Source: Xylona heveae TC161
Lineage: Eukaryota; Ascomycota; Xylonomycetes; Xylonales; Xylonaceae
Assembly: GCF_001619985.1 (NCBI RefSeq)
Contig: NW_017264195.1
Location: 744,001 to 808,000, forward strand
Direction of reading: 5' to 3'
Length of the DNA: 64,000 nucleotides
Position 1 is the stretch's first letter; every line of letters begins with the position of its first letter. The position numbers and the translations under genes were made by a program. The notes under the pieces were generated by a model. That model worked only from the letters and a program-made list of their open reading frames with translations, did not search any database and had not been told where the DNA came from. This document shows positions 11,272 through 20,814 of this stretch, piece after piece.

Positions 11272-12198
11272 ATGTCCAGCTTTACTTCTCCCGCCCCATA
11301 CCATATCCTAAGGTACGTCAATACTGCCCACAGAAATACTCATACAGATGTAAATCTGTATTATATCAAGTTGTCAACTACAGACTAACAGACTCAAATA
11401 GTTATGGCACTCTTCTCGGCACCTCTGTATTTCAGGTACATTCCCGTTTCTGCCCATGTTCAAAGAGCCCGGTCCCTTTTATGATACCTTTTTTAAAGTT
11501 ATCTCAACATTGAAAGCACTAAAAGCTAACAAGCACAGTCCTTTGTCGGAGGCATTGTCGCCTTCAAGGTGCTCCCGCGCCCCCAGTTTTCTACTCTCCA
11601 GCGACACACGTTCCCCATTTACTTTTCCATGCAGACTGTGCTTCCTGTCATTCTCGCCTTGACGTATCCCGGGGAGCGATCTCTCCTGGATCCGTCGGTG
11701 ACGTCGGGCTCTAGCCTGTCCGGCGTGTTGGCGGAGCAGAACCGCATTGGCGTCCTTGCTCCTCTGGCTACCATGTTTGTCACTGGCCTGGTCAATCTTG
11801 TATTTCTCATGCCCAGAGCGCATCAGACTATGCGCGAGCGTGCTCACCAGGGTAAGCCTTTGCTTTTTCCCCTTTTCTTTTCTCTCTTTTTTCCCTTCCC
11901 GTTTCTTCTTTTGAGAACAACACCTTATTGCAAAGAAGACTCCTCTCCTTGCCCATCCTTTGCAATATACTCTTCTTTAGAGACTATAAACCATCCCCGG
12001 ATCCCCGTGTACTAATATTAACTACAATCAGGCACCATCGACGGCAAGCAGAGCTACGACAAGGGCCCGCACTCGCCGCGCATGACGCAGCTGAACAAGC
12101 GCTTTGGCAAGATCCACGGCGCCTCCACGCTGCTCAATCTCGCAGGTCTCGTCGCGACGGTGTGCTACGGCTTTACCCTTTCTGGTCGGTTGTATTAG
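11272..12198 (+). CDS. TMEM205-like (DUF4149) four-helix membrane protein
   Basis: Four exons, 11272-11312, 11402-11435, 11539-11851 and 12032-12198, give 184 aa with matching phases. There are four hydrophobic segments: HILSYGTLLGTSVFQ onward into SFVGGIVAFKVL, then IYFSMQTVLPVILALTYP, VLAPLATMFVTGLVNLVFLMP, and a last one around LNLAGLVATVCYGFTLSG. The pattern PHSPRMTQLNKRFGKIHGASTLLNL before the last helix is typical of fungal DUF4149/TMEM205-like proteins. The molecular role is not established. Introns 1 and 2 flank a 34-nt exon; the first branch site CTAAC is clear. The ATG at 11272 is the first in the region and gives a short hydrophilic lead. Confidence 0.85.
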
Positions 12199-13028
12199 CT
12201 GCGGCCCGTTAATGCTTGTACATGAGTCCTTAGTTCTTACCCACGTAATTTAATTGTATATTTATCGTGTTGGACGTGGGTCTTGTGTATTGTATATTCA
12301 TCTTTGTACATTAGTTCATACCTTAGGTACCTAGTGTTGTGTAGTGTATGTTTCTCTGCGTACCTTAGACATGTTTCGCACAATCTGTAAAATCTCCTTA
12401 TTGTCCTATCGTACTGTTATGCTATTGTCCTGATCCTATTGTCCTGTCCTGGTCCTGTCCTATATCCTGATCCTGTATCCTAAATGTCATCAACTTATTC
12501 AGAGAATGCCGAGGCTCGAATTAAGCCGTCAAACAAGAATATTGTAGACTATTGTATAGACCATTGGATAGAAAATAGTATACTTATTGAACAACTTATT
12601 GCTTATTGTACTAACACCGTCGCAGATTCAATGCACGGATCGAAAATATATGGGTAAAAGAAGTATGAGCAGCGATGAATGGGAGTGGTGAATAGGAATA
12701 TACACCAATGAATGCCACAAAGCAACAATATCACGAATAAGACCAATTCAAATGTAAATATACAAGTGGTTATCCAGATCATACAATATACATTTGCAGA
12801 TTCAATACTCAGTCGCATCTGCCCTTCAGGCCTCAACACCATCACTTCTTCTCCTCATAAAACCCCTCGGCGCTTCGAATGGGAGGAGATTGAACGCCGC
12901 GCCGAATCTCAGAACCCCTTTCCCTTCCACATCTCAATCCCCAACTCCAACTCTAACGCCAATGTCAACTAACCTTAAGGATCCACGGATGAGACCGATT
13001 TAAACTACCACAGAAACTACCACAGGAA
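12199..13028. other. Intergenic, short TCCTGTCC-type repeats
   Basis: About 830 bp between two plus-strand genes. At roughly 12405-12482 it has a degenerate array of TCCTGTCC/TCCTGATCC units. The rest is AT-rich without domain-bearing frames. It holds the 3' UTR of the membrane-protein gene and the promoter of the exon-repeat gene. Confidence 0.5.
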
Positions 13029-13490
13029 ATGGTCCTCGACTTTCTGGTTTCCCTCGCGCTGGTCGCGTTCTTGTTTGCGCTACTCGGTAGGCGCTTGGCA
13101 GAGGCGGAGGCGGAGTTGCAGGCGCAGAAACGGCTTGCTGGTCTTGCTGATCGTGCTGGTAACGATCAGGAGCAGGAGTTAAGGTCGTTGCTGTCGTCAT
13201 CCGCAAGAGAACGGCGGATAGAGTCTCTGCGTCGACAGGCGAGCCTGTTGACTAGGATGATTGACTGCCTGGAGCAGTCTATCTTTTCTGTCCCCTCGGT
13301 GCCTGTCCCTCTTGTCCCCCCAGTTCCCCCAGTTCCTTCGGTCCCTGTGCCTGAGCCCGAGCCTGAGCCCGTGCCCGTGCCTCAGCGCCAGAACCTCTCG
13401 TTTGCCCCTATCATGGGCGTAGTAGATATTGCGCCAGAACCTGCGCCAGAGCTCGCGCCTGTGCCTGTGCTGGAGCAAGAACTGGAGCAG

Positions 13491-13530
<40 letters not shown>

Positions 13531-15381
13531 ATGACCCGGCTGGTCCGGTTCAAGCTCGGACTCCGGCTCCGGCTCCGTGCGAAATCCAACTCTTCACGGT
13601 AGCTGAGTTTGCCCCGGTACCGGTTGCCCCTCCCGTTGCCCCTCCCGTTGCCCCTCCCGTTGCCCCTCCCGTTGCCCCTCCCGTTGCGCCTCTGGAGGAG
13701 GAAAAAGTAAAGGAGGAAGAAGAAGAGGTGGTGGAAGAGAGTGAGCCGGGAAACGGGTAAGTAAAACGGAAACGATCCCCCTCTCCCTTCTCCCCAAAAG
13801 AGAGAGAGATAGAGAGATAGAGAAGAGATGAGGAAGCACGGATTTAAGGATTTGAGGATTCGAGGATAAGAAATGCTAACAGCATCGACTAAGCAGGTCC
13901 ATCCCGGTCCCGCTCCCTGCGGCCGTTTGTTCACCTGTCGCTGGCTCGCCGCCGCCGCCGCTGTCGCCTTGTCCCTCTGGCGTTCCTCTGCCTGTTTCTC
14001 CTCCTGTGTCTCCACCGCCTTCTCCGTCTGCTGTTCCTTTGCCTGCCTCTCCGCCGCCTTCTCCGTCTGTGGTCCCTCTACCTGCCTCTCCGCCAGCTCT
14101 TGCGTCTCCGTCCCCGCCTGCCGTTGTCGCAATCGCCAACGATCCCGATACCCCACTGGATAACGGCAAGAAGAAGCGGCGGCGGCGGCGGCAAAAGAAA
14201 AAGAAGAAGAACCCGGCCGGGGCTGACGAGGGGTAAGTAAATTCAACATATAAGACAAACTTCATACATATAAAGGCAAACGTCAGATATATAAAGACAA
14301 AAATCATACGTTTAAGGAAAGACAAGATCATAAAAGTGCTGACAAGCTAGTAGCAAGGAATCTACCCCGATTACCACTACCACGTCCCTGGCCCCTCTGG
14401 CCGTTTGTTCGCCTGTCGCTGGCTCGCCGCCGCCACCACCGCCACTGCTTTCTCCGTGTGCCATTCCTTTGCCTGCGTCTCCTCCTGTCACTCCGCCACT
14501 ATCTCCATCTGCCATCCCTCTGCCTGCGTCTCCTCCTGCCTCTCCGCCTGCTCTTACATCTCCGCCTGCTGTCGTCGGAACAGCCGCCGCCGATGCCGTT
14601 GCCGATACCCCACTGGACAACGGCAAGAAGAAGCGGCGGCGGCAAAAGAAAAAGAAGAACCCGGCCGGAGCTGACGAAGGGTAAGTAAAGTCAACATATA
14701 AGACAAACTTCATACATAAAAGACAAAAGTCGGATATATAAAGACAGTAAAAGTCATACGTTCAAGGAAAGACATAAAAAGCGCTGACAAGCTAATAGCA
14801 AGGAATCTACCCCGATTACCGCTACCGCGTCCCCGGCCCCTCTGGCCGTTTGTTCGCCTGTCGCTGGCTCGCCGCCGCCGCTTTCTCCATCTGCCGTTCC
14901 TCTGCCTGCCTCTCCACCGCCTTCTCCGTCTGCTGTTCCTTTACCTGCGTCCCCGTCTGTGGTCTCTCTGCCTATGTCTCCGCCTGCTGTCGTCGGAGCC
15001 GCCAACGATGCCGGTGCCGACGCCGATACCCCACTGGACAACGGCAAGAAGAAGCGGTGGCGGCAAAAGAAAAAGAAGAACAACCCGGCCGGAGCCGACG
15101 AGGGGTAAGTAAATTCAGATATAGGACAAACGTCGGATATACAAAGACAGTAAAAGTCAAACATATAAGTACAAGATCATAAAAAGCGCTGACAAGCTAA
15201 TAGCAAGGAATCTGCGCCGCCTACCGCGTCCTCGGCCGCTGCCCCTGCCCCCGACAACTCTTCTTCATCTTCTCTGCCAGTGCCGGTGACCGACATCGCG
15301 CCGGACGAAGACGGCAACAAGGAGAAGAAGAAGAGGAGGAGGAGGCAGAGGCGGAAACATGAGCCTAAGGAGCCGGAGTAG
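13029..15381 (+). CDS. Membrane-anchored protein of tandemly duplicated exons (unrecognised)
   Basis: I do not recognise a family. Five exons, 13029-13756, 13897-14232, 14354-14680, 14799-15104 and 15204-15381, join in frame to 624 aa; every junction is phase 2. Exon 1 starts with a hydrophobic signal-anchor (residues ~4-20, FLVSLALVAFLFALLG). A charged heptad-like segment to about residue 85 follows, then Val/Pro and Glu/Pro repeats (EPEPEP; VAPP six times). Exons 2-4 are copies of one module: a Ser/Pro-rich stretch (VCSPVAGSPPPP), then DTPLDNG, a run of Lys/Arg, and NPAGADEG at the donor. Exon 5 is a diverged copy (DIAPDEDG plus KKKRRRRQ) with a stop. Introns 2-4 are also copies. The acceptor of exon 2 could be three bases earlier (13894). 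The gene order suggests no function; a strand- or pathway-level role cannot be assigned. Confidence 0.72.
13623..13691. repeat. 12-bp coding minisatellite (VAPP repeat)
   Basis: Five exact copies of GTTGCCCCTCCC followed by one changed copy, encoding VAPP repeats near the end of exon 1 of the exon-repeat gene. It lies just upstream of the exon-scale repeats, so this gene carries repeats at two scales. Confidence 0.92.
13894..15203 (+). repeat. Tandem exon-plus-intron duplication, about 3 full units plus a diverged terminal copy
   Basis: Unit starts at 13897, 14354 and 14799, with a diverged fourth at 15204; spacings are 457, 445 and 405 bp. Each unit holds the exon module and an intron of about 100-120 bp. 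The introns share GTAAGTAAATTC-like donors, runs of ATATAAAGACAAA-like words, and GACAAGCTAATAG before the acceptor. Introns keep recognisable similarity, so the copies are fairly recent or homogenised by unequal exchange. Confidence 0.88.
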
Positions 15382-15714
15382 GGTAAGTAGTAGGGTAAAT
15401 AGGGTAAGTAAATTGGAGCCAGAGTCAAGAGAAAAAAAACTAATGATAAGAACCCGGACTAATATGCATAGCGAATGGCGTCAACATGTGAGAGAACAGG
15501 CGGGGCGGCTGGTCTGCTCTGGCAGCTTACCAGACCTGATTTCTTTCTTGTCTTTGGTTTTGTTCTTTTTGATGGGGTGACGTTGGGGCTGAGACTGGGG
15601 ATGGACGGGACGGGACAGGGGCGGACCAAGGACTTGTTTGCATATTGCATCTTTTATTTCTCTAGGACAACGTGAAAGCCATACGGGCTTAGTGTCGTCT
15701 GCTGGTCAGACGGC
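15382..15714. other. Intergenic between convergent genes
   Basis: About 330 bp. Directly after the stop codon of the exon-repeat gene there are GTAAGTAG and GTAAGTAA words, which look like remnants of the donor that ends the other repeat units. A short GGACGGGACGGGACAGG quasi-repeat lies near 15603. No gene is supported. Confidence 0.5.
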
Positions 15715-17198
15715 TTATTTTGCCAAACTTGCTGCTGCTTTCCATTCCATCTCTCGTCTTTTGCAAATTGCTTCCCATCCACTCCGGACAACATCCTCCT
15801 GAATGCTTCCCTTGAGCTTTTCCGCTGCTTCTTCTACCGGTAATAAAAAGGATTGATATGTTGCTTCTTCCTCATCTACACCTGTATTGGGATGATGTAC
15901 AGGCTCGTAGTTTGGCGGCTCCATGGCAATTCGATCTTCAATGCTCAAAAATGTTGGATAGCGAGGCGGGGCTTGATATGGTATGGCCAATACGCTGGGA
16001 ACAGGATGGTTTCCTTCTCGAACAGTCTCAGATCCGGCATGCTCAGAGCGGACAGCTGGGTCGCGGCCTTGAGACGGATCTTTTGAAGTTTCTTGGGCTT
16101 GGTGTTGTACTTCTTTGTTGATTTTCTCCTCAATGTCCGGCGGAAGCGTCTCCGCAATGTACCAGAACAGAACATATTGATGAGTATGACCATTTGGGGC
16201 GAGCTGTGTCCATATAGGCTCAGTCACAAACGGCGAGTGTGATGCTGGCGAGGCACTATGTGGAACATGTGGGCGTGGTTGACAATGGCGGAGCGGGATT
16301 GGCAGCAGACGGTTGCGGTAGCCAGACTGATTAGGAATTAGCACATTGGTCCGGAGCAGAAAATAGAAGAAGCAAAAAATAGCAGAAGCTCCAAGGCAAA
16401 TCTTAACGGAGCAATTCAGAACGAAGGTAATATACAGAAATAAATGCAAAGCACCGCGTTACGACGAATAAGCCCAAAAACGAAATCAACCATACAAACG
16501 CATGACAGCGACATACGCAGAAAAAATTGCAGATCGTAAGTAAAATATGATCAATGTATCAATATAAACAGCCATATCAACAAATCAAAGATTGCCAGAA
16601 TTTCACTCAACTGCAACGCCAAACACCCGCATCCCGAATAGATAATCTCGTCAATCATCTGTAGAATATGCCTCTATACAAAAATGTAGAAGCACCACAA
16701 ATACGAATCAAAAAAACTCACCTCCTCAAAGCCCTCTCTTTCAGCACCTAATCCCGACTCCTCATTTGCATCTCGCCTGCCCTTCGGCAGAAACCAGTAG
16801 CCGTCTCGGCCATGCCAGCAGACCACGACTCTAGCTGAAGAAAGATGAAAGATTGCCACGCCTCCTCCGAGAGTCAGCTTATTGCACGCCCAATTGGCAT
16901 ATATAGGCAAGTCTGATGGCGGAGGAACGCGCGGCATGTTCTCATCATGGTGCACCTGGGATGCTGTCCCTGTCGGCGCGTACTGTCGTGGTCTATCTGG
17001 CCCATGCTGATGGGGCGGTGGTGGAACCGGCACGCCATTCTTGTGGTGCTCCATTTCTTTGTGATGCTCAATTTCCTGGTGCTTCATTTCTTTGTGGTTG
17101 CTATTTCCACTGTCCATATTTGCAGATTCTGGTGAAGTTGAAAATCTAATCTCCGGCGGCTGGTAAACACCTTGACCTAGAATCTCGTCTCCGGTCAT
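15715..17198 (-). CDS. Nudix hydrolase-domain protein
   Basis: Two exons, 17198-16722 and 16326-15715, give 362 aa. The Nudix box reads across the junction: GRRDANEESGLGAEREGFEE in exon 1, then SGY in exon 2, matching the Gx5Ex7REUxEExGU pattern with the catalytic Glu residues present. Before it lies the usual beta-strand region (LTLGGGVAIFHLSSARVVVCWHGRDGYWFLPKGR). Nudix enzymes cleave nucleoside diphosphates linked to another moiety; the substrate cannot be told. The N-terminal ~65 residues are hydrophilic and rich in His, Met, Glu and Lys (EMEHHK-type repeats). The C-terminal ~200 residues continue the fold (VLFWYIAETLPPDIEEKI) and end in a charged region. The intron is 394 bp, long for this locus; its donor and acceptor are nonetheless canonical and phase 0. 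Confidence 0.85.
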
Positions 17199-17632
17199 CG
17201 GCTTGAGTCAGTGTGCCTTGATGCAATTGGACCAGTTGGGCACTGATATGCCTCTGTTTTGTACTTGCGATTCACAGGATCCCGTTTATCCGCTGCCTCT
17301 TCTCCGTCTTTTTACTTGCGATTCACGGTGGTCCCGTTTTTTCCACTCTTCTCTATCGCTTTGGACTCCTCGTTATTTTCTATAGTAGGGCCTCTTCTCG
17401 TCCCAAAAGAAAAAGAAAAATTGCCCGCTTCAGAGTCGTAAACCGACCGTACTCCGTATCTGCGCTTCCAAATTCTCAAGCAGAAGATCCAATTCTTCTT
17501 CCACTCAATGGAGTGAAATCCTGGCCACCTTTTTTCCAGCTGTCTTGTCCCTCTTGCCTTCTTGGCTTCTTGCGTCTCCAGCACGACAATCCGACAATCC
17601 GACAATACTCCTGGATGACAACAAAGGTATGG

Positions 17633-17654
17633 TACTCTGTATCCGTACAGAGTA
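17633..17654. repeat. Inverted repeat, 9-bp arms
   Basis: TACTCTGTA and TACAGAGTA are perfect reverse complements separated by four bases. A related TACTCCGTA word follows within 20 bp. The same motif type recurs at 23045-23072 and elsewhere in non-coding DNA. Confidence 0.8.
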
Positions 17655-17739
17655 CAGCAGTACTCCGTATGAATCACAACGCAACGCACAGACGATTTCG
17701 TTAAGTGTCAATCTTCTCCACAGTCGACTTCAACCTTCA

Positions 17740-17960
17740 ACGTTCACCATTCAACATTCAAGCTTCATTTCACCCATCCTAGTAGTTTCATGGGCTTGCG
17801 GAGTTTCAGTCCAAATTTCACCCTTCAACATGCAACCTTTGATGTTCACCCATACTAGTAGTTTCATGAGCTTGGGAACCCAAGTTACAGTTCAACGTTC
17901 AAGTTTCACCCCTACTTACTCATAGTACGTAGTAGTTCATGAGCTTGATCCCAAATCCCC
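17740..17960. repeat. Degenerate ~65-75 bp tandem repeat, about three copies
   Basis: Three imperfect copies share the core CACCCATACTAGTAGTTTCA followed by TGAGCTTG, preceded by TTCAACGTTCA-like words. They lie roughly 560-760 bp upstream of the Nudix start codon. Divergence between copies is considerable, so the array is old. Confidence 0.7.
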
Positions 17961-19024
17961 TCAACCCGAGTCCGAGTTTCAGTTAGTCATAATTGTGGGG
18001 AGGGGAGGGGAGAGACTGACGTCCCACGTCCTGACGTCCTGACGTCCGGCCCAGCGCGGGCCTGGCGGTTAACTACGGCCAACGCTTAACTAATTCCAAA
18101 CTCCAAACTCCAGACGCGGCCTCGCGGGTCGTGGGTTCGTTCTCGGCCCCACTCTCGCTCCTCGCTCCAGGCTTTAAGATGCCAACGTCAACGCGCGCCC
18201 TGACGCCGTGGCACGCTGGCACGCTGAAAAACAGTGAAACTCACAAAACCTGCATAATGACTTGAGATATTGCGATGCGCGATGGACGATGCGTTGACTC
18301 GTTAAGAAGACTTGCCGAATCACTATCTATCCAAGACAGATCGAAATTAAGCAACGGTGCGTCGTGCGGCGTGCGGCGTGCCTGGCCAGCTGACTCCAAG
18401 GCGCTCTCCGCCTCAAGCATGGCGATCGTTTACTTAATCGGGCCAAGTGGCCGCAAATTCAACGCAGCAACCAGGCAACGATTTCCCATATCTTAGGCCG
18501 TCTACCAGTACAGAGTAGAAAAGTCAATTACGCTGTACAAAACACGGAGGTATTGAATTGCTCTTTCAATTGATGCGTTAGACTTATTTATATAATGGCG
18601 CTTCATTGAGTATGGTATATAGTATAAGTTAATGGTTCATATATCCTAGGATACATGGAAAGGCAAGAAAAAAGATAGAGAAACAAAAGAGAAGAAAGAG
18701 AAAAAAAAAATAATAATCGCAAGATGCCTTACATGTTCGTAATAGTTATATAAGATTTGAAAAATCAAGTGTTCGCTCAACGCGCAGATGATGATCCTCG
18801 CTTTAACCTCATGGAAATCTCAAAAAAATAATAATTTATGCCGTCTCGGCTCACCAATAAAGTGGCAAAAGAGGCAGGGTTCCCAATCTGCGGTACCAAG
18901 GATCATCGGCGGAGACTTGTAAACACACTTTTGCTTGGCAAACAGTGGGTAAAAGTGTTGCAGTGTCGCGCGCGCGCTATTCGTCCAATATCAAAAATTT
19001 TGTCGTAATGGAACATGAGAAACG

Positions 19025-19055
<31 letters not shown>

Positions 19056-19222
19056 AGGACATGGTGGAATATAAATCCTGACCAAAAAGAACAAAACGAT
19101 AACGACATATATAAGAAAGGCTGTTCGTTTCCATCCCGTCGTGGCAAGGTGGGATGAGCTTGCAACCCACAAAAAGAGTCTGAACCTTAGGCACCGGCAA
19201 TGATATAATCTGACAACATCAT

Positions 19223-19253
19223 AGAAGAAGAAGAAGAAGAAGAAGAAGAAAAA
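19223..19253. repeat. GAA microsatellite
   Basis: About ten uninterrupted GAA/AGA units in the presumed 3' UTR or 3' flank of the C2H2 gene. Confidence 0.9.
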
Positions 19254-19328
19254 ATACACGGGCTAAACGGGGGGGTAGAGATGCATAGCCCAGCGCAAAA
19301 CGCTTGTTCTGCACGGAGAAATGCGTAT

Positions 19329-20814
19329 TCACTCCTCCATTCCGCCAAAAACGCCGTCGTCGTCTTCGTCGCTGCGTCCGCGGGACACGGATCGTTCGTA
19401 TTCGTCGTCCTCAAACTCTTCGCTCTCGACCATCTCGACATCGTTGTTGCCGGGCGTCTGGGAGCGAGCATTGGATCCGACTTGGTCAGAGCCATGCACA
19501 TTGGAAACGGACGACGGTTGGCCGTTGTGATCAAGGTAGCGTGCCGGTAGTGGCGGCACGGGAGGCACATCCGCCGGGAGGGTGGAAGGCCGAGTTCTCG
19601 GCGTGCCAAAGCTGGAGCTCAGCAACTCCAGCGCAGCAGAAAGACCCGCCTCGTCCTCATCAGGAATGTAGCTTCCAACGATGGCGCTTCCAGATGCTTG
19701 GAGCCGCTGATCAGAGCTATTTTGCCTGCGATGAGAGAATGCGTGAGACCGCGAAGGCGCGCTGCCAGCGTGCAAATGGCTCAGCGGCATGTTTTGGAAC
19801 GAACGCGAGAGGCCAGAATGAGTAACGCTGAGGCGTTTGGGGCGACCGACGCGACCAGTCTTGACAGGAAACGACACGGGGACAGACTCGGGTCCATGAG
19901 GCGGAGGCGTGGTGTCGGCAGAGCTGTTTCCATCGTGGTGCGCGGATGAGCCAGAGGCAGGAGGAGATGCAGAGGAATGGTCGCTGTCGATATTGGCATT
20001 TGATTGGTCGGGTGTTTCATCATCCTGGTTCATGGCAACCAGGACGGAAGCCGCTTCGAGCAGTTGAACTTGTTGGTGTTTGGAGATGAGAAGTTTCGAC
20101 GTGTAAGACCATTCGGGCGTGTGTTCCCATCTGTTGCACAATACGTTAACGTCATAGCTTTCAAAAAAAGAGGACAATAGCAAAACGTGGCGGATGCAGC
20201 TCTTCTAGGGGATGCGCTATCGCAACCCATGTCTTAAAGCAGTCAAAAAGGGGTTGTCGATGGTATACTTACAAGTGCTTCGTAAGGCAACTGCCATGCT
20301 TGTAGCTTTTCCCGCATTTTTCGCACCGCAGGTCTGGCTTCTTGTCTCCCTTGACCAAGTGTGACCCTTCGCTGGCCCGTCTGATGCGCGCCGCGGCGGC
20401 CTTGCTGTCAGGGCGAGGGGTCGCGGCACTTCGGGCATCTTTGCTTCCAGCAGAGTTGCGATCGAGGTGGTATTTGCCAAAGCCATTCTCGTGACTGGGT
20501 AGGCTGCCGGGCGGCGAAGGGTACTTGCTCGCATCAGACTTCTCATCCTTTATGGTTGGCTCCAGGTTCTTGGGGTTAGTTGTGTCCTTTGAGGAAATGC
20601 TTCGGCGGTTGACCGATGCCACAGTGCTTAAGCCATCGTCTGCCTCCTTGACCGCCGCCGCCAACGCAGCGGGATTACCCGCCGGGTTGGTCGTCATGCT
20701 CTTCCGCCGCGTCACACGGTGCGTCGGATTGTAGGAGCCCAAGGAGATGGAGTGAGAATGATTTCGAGTGTACGGCTGCCTGGCCGAGTAGCCATGGCTG
20801 GCGGTAGTTGACAT
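19329..20814 (-). CDS. C2H2 zinc-finger protein (putative regulator)
   Basis: Two exons, 20814-20273 and 20130-19329, give 447 aa. One C2H2 finger is present, RCEKCGKSYKHGSCLTKH then LWEH, with C-x2-C-x12-H-x3-H spacing. The 142-bp intron falls between the two zinc-binding histidines (phase 2 in a Leu codon). The finger is followed by a well-formed block (TPEWSYTSKLLISKHQQVQLLEAASVLVAMN) that looks conserved, whereas the N-terminal ~160 residues and most of the C-terminus are disordered and Ser/Pro-rich, ending in an acidic stretch. A single finger with a conserved helical extension suggests a DNA- or protein-binding regulator; the target is unknown. The ATG at 20814 is the first one; the gene has a long upstream non-coding region. 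Confidence 0.85.

Larger units (their letters stand above)
17199..19328. other. 2.1-kb non-coding region with degenerate repeats
   Basis: It lies upstream of the Nudix gene and downstream of the C2H2 gene. It holds a degenerate tandem repeat at 17740-17960, an inverted repeat of 9-bp arms at 17633-17654, three TGACGTC words at 18017-18046, an A-rich tract at 19026-19060 and a GAA microsatellite at 19223-19253. The longest open frames are short and low-complexity. No RNA gene was recognised. Confidence 0.5.

Noticed and set aside
13197-14258. 353-aa open frame on the minus strand
   Set aside because: It overlaps the exon-repeat gene antisense, runs across its first intron, and consists of Arg/Gly shadows of the repeats.
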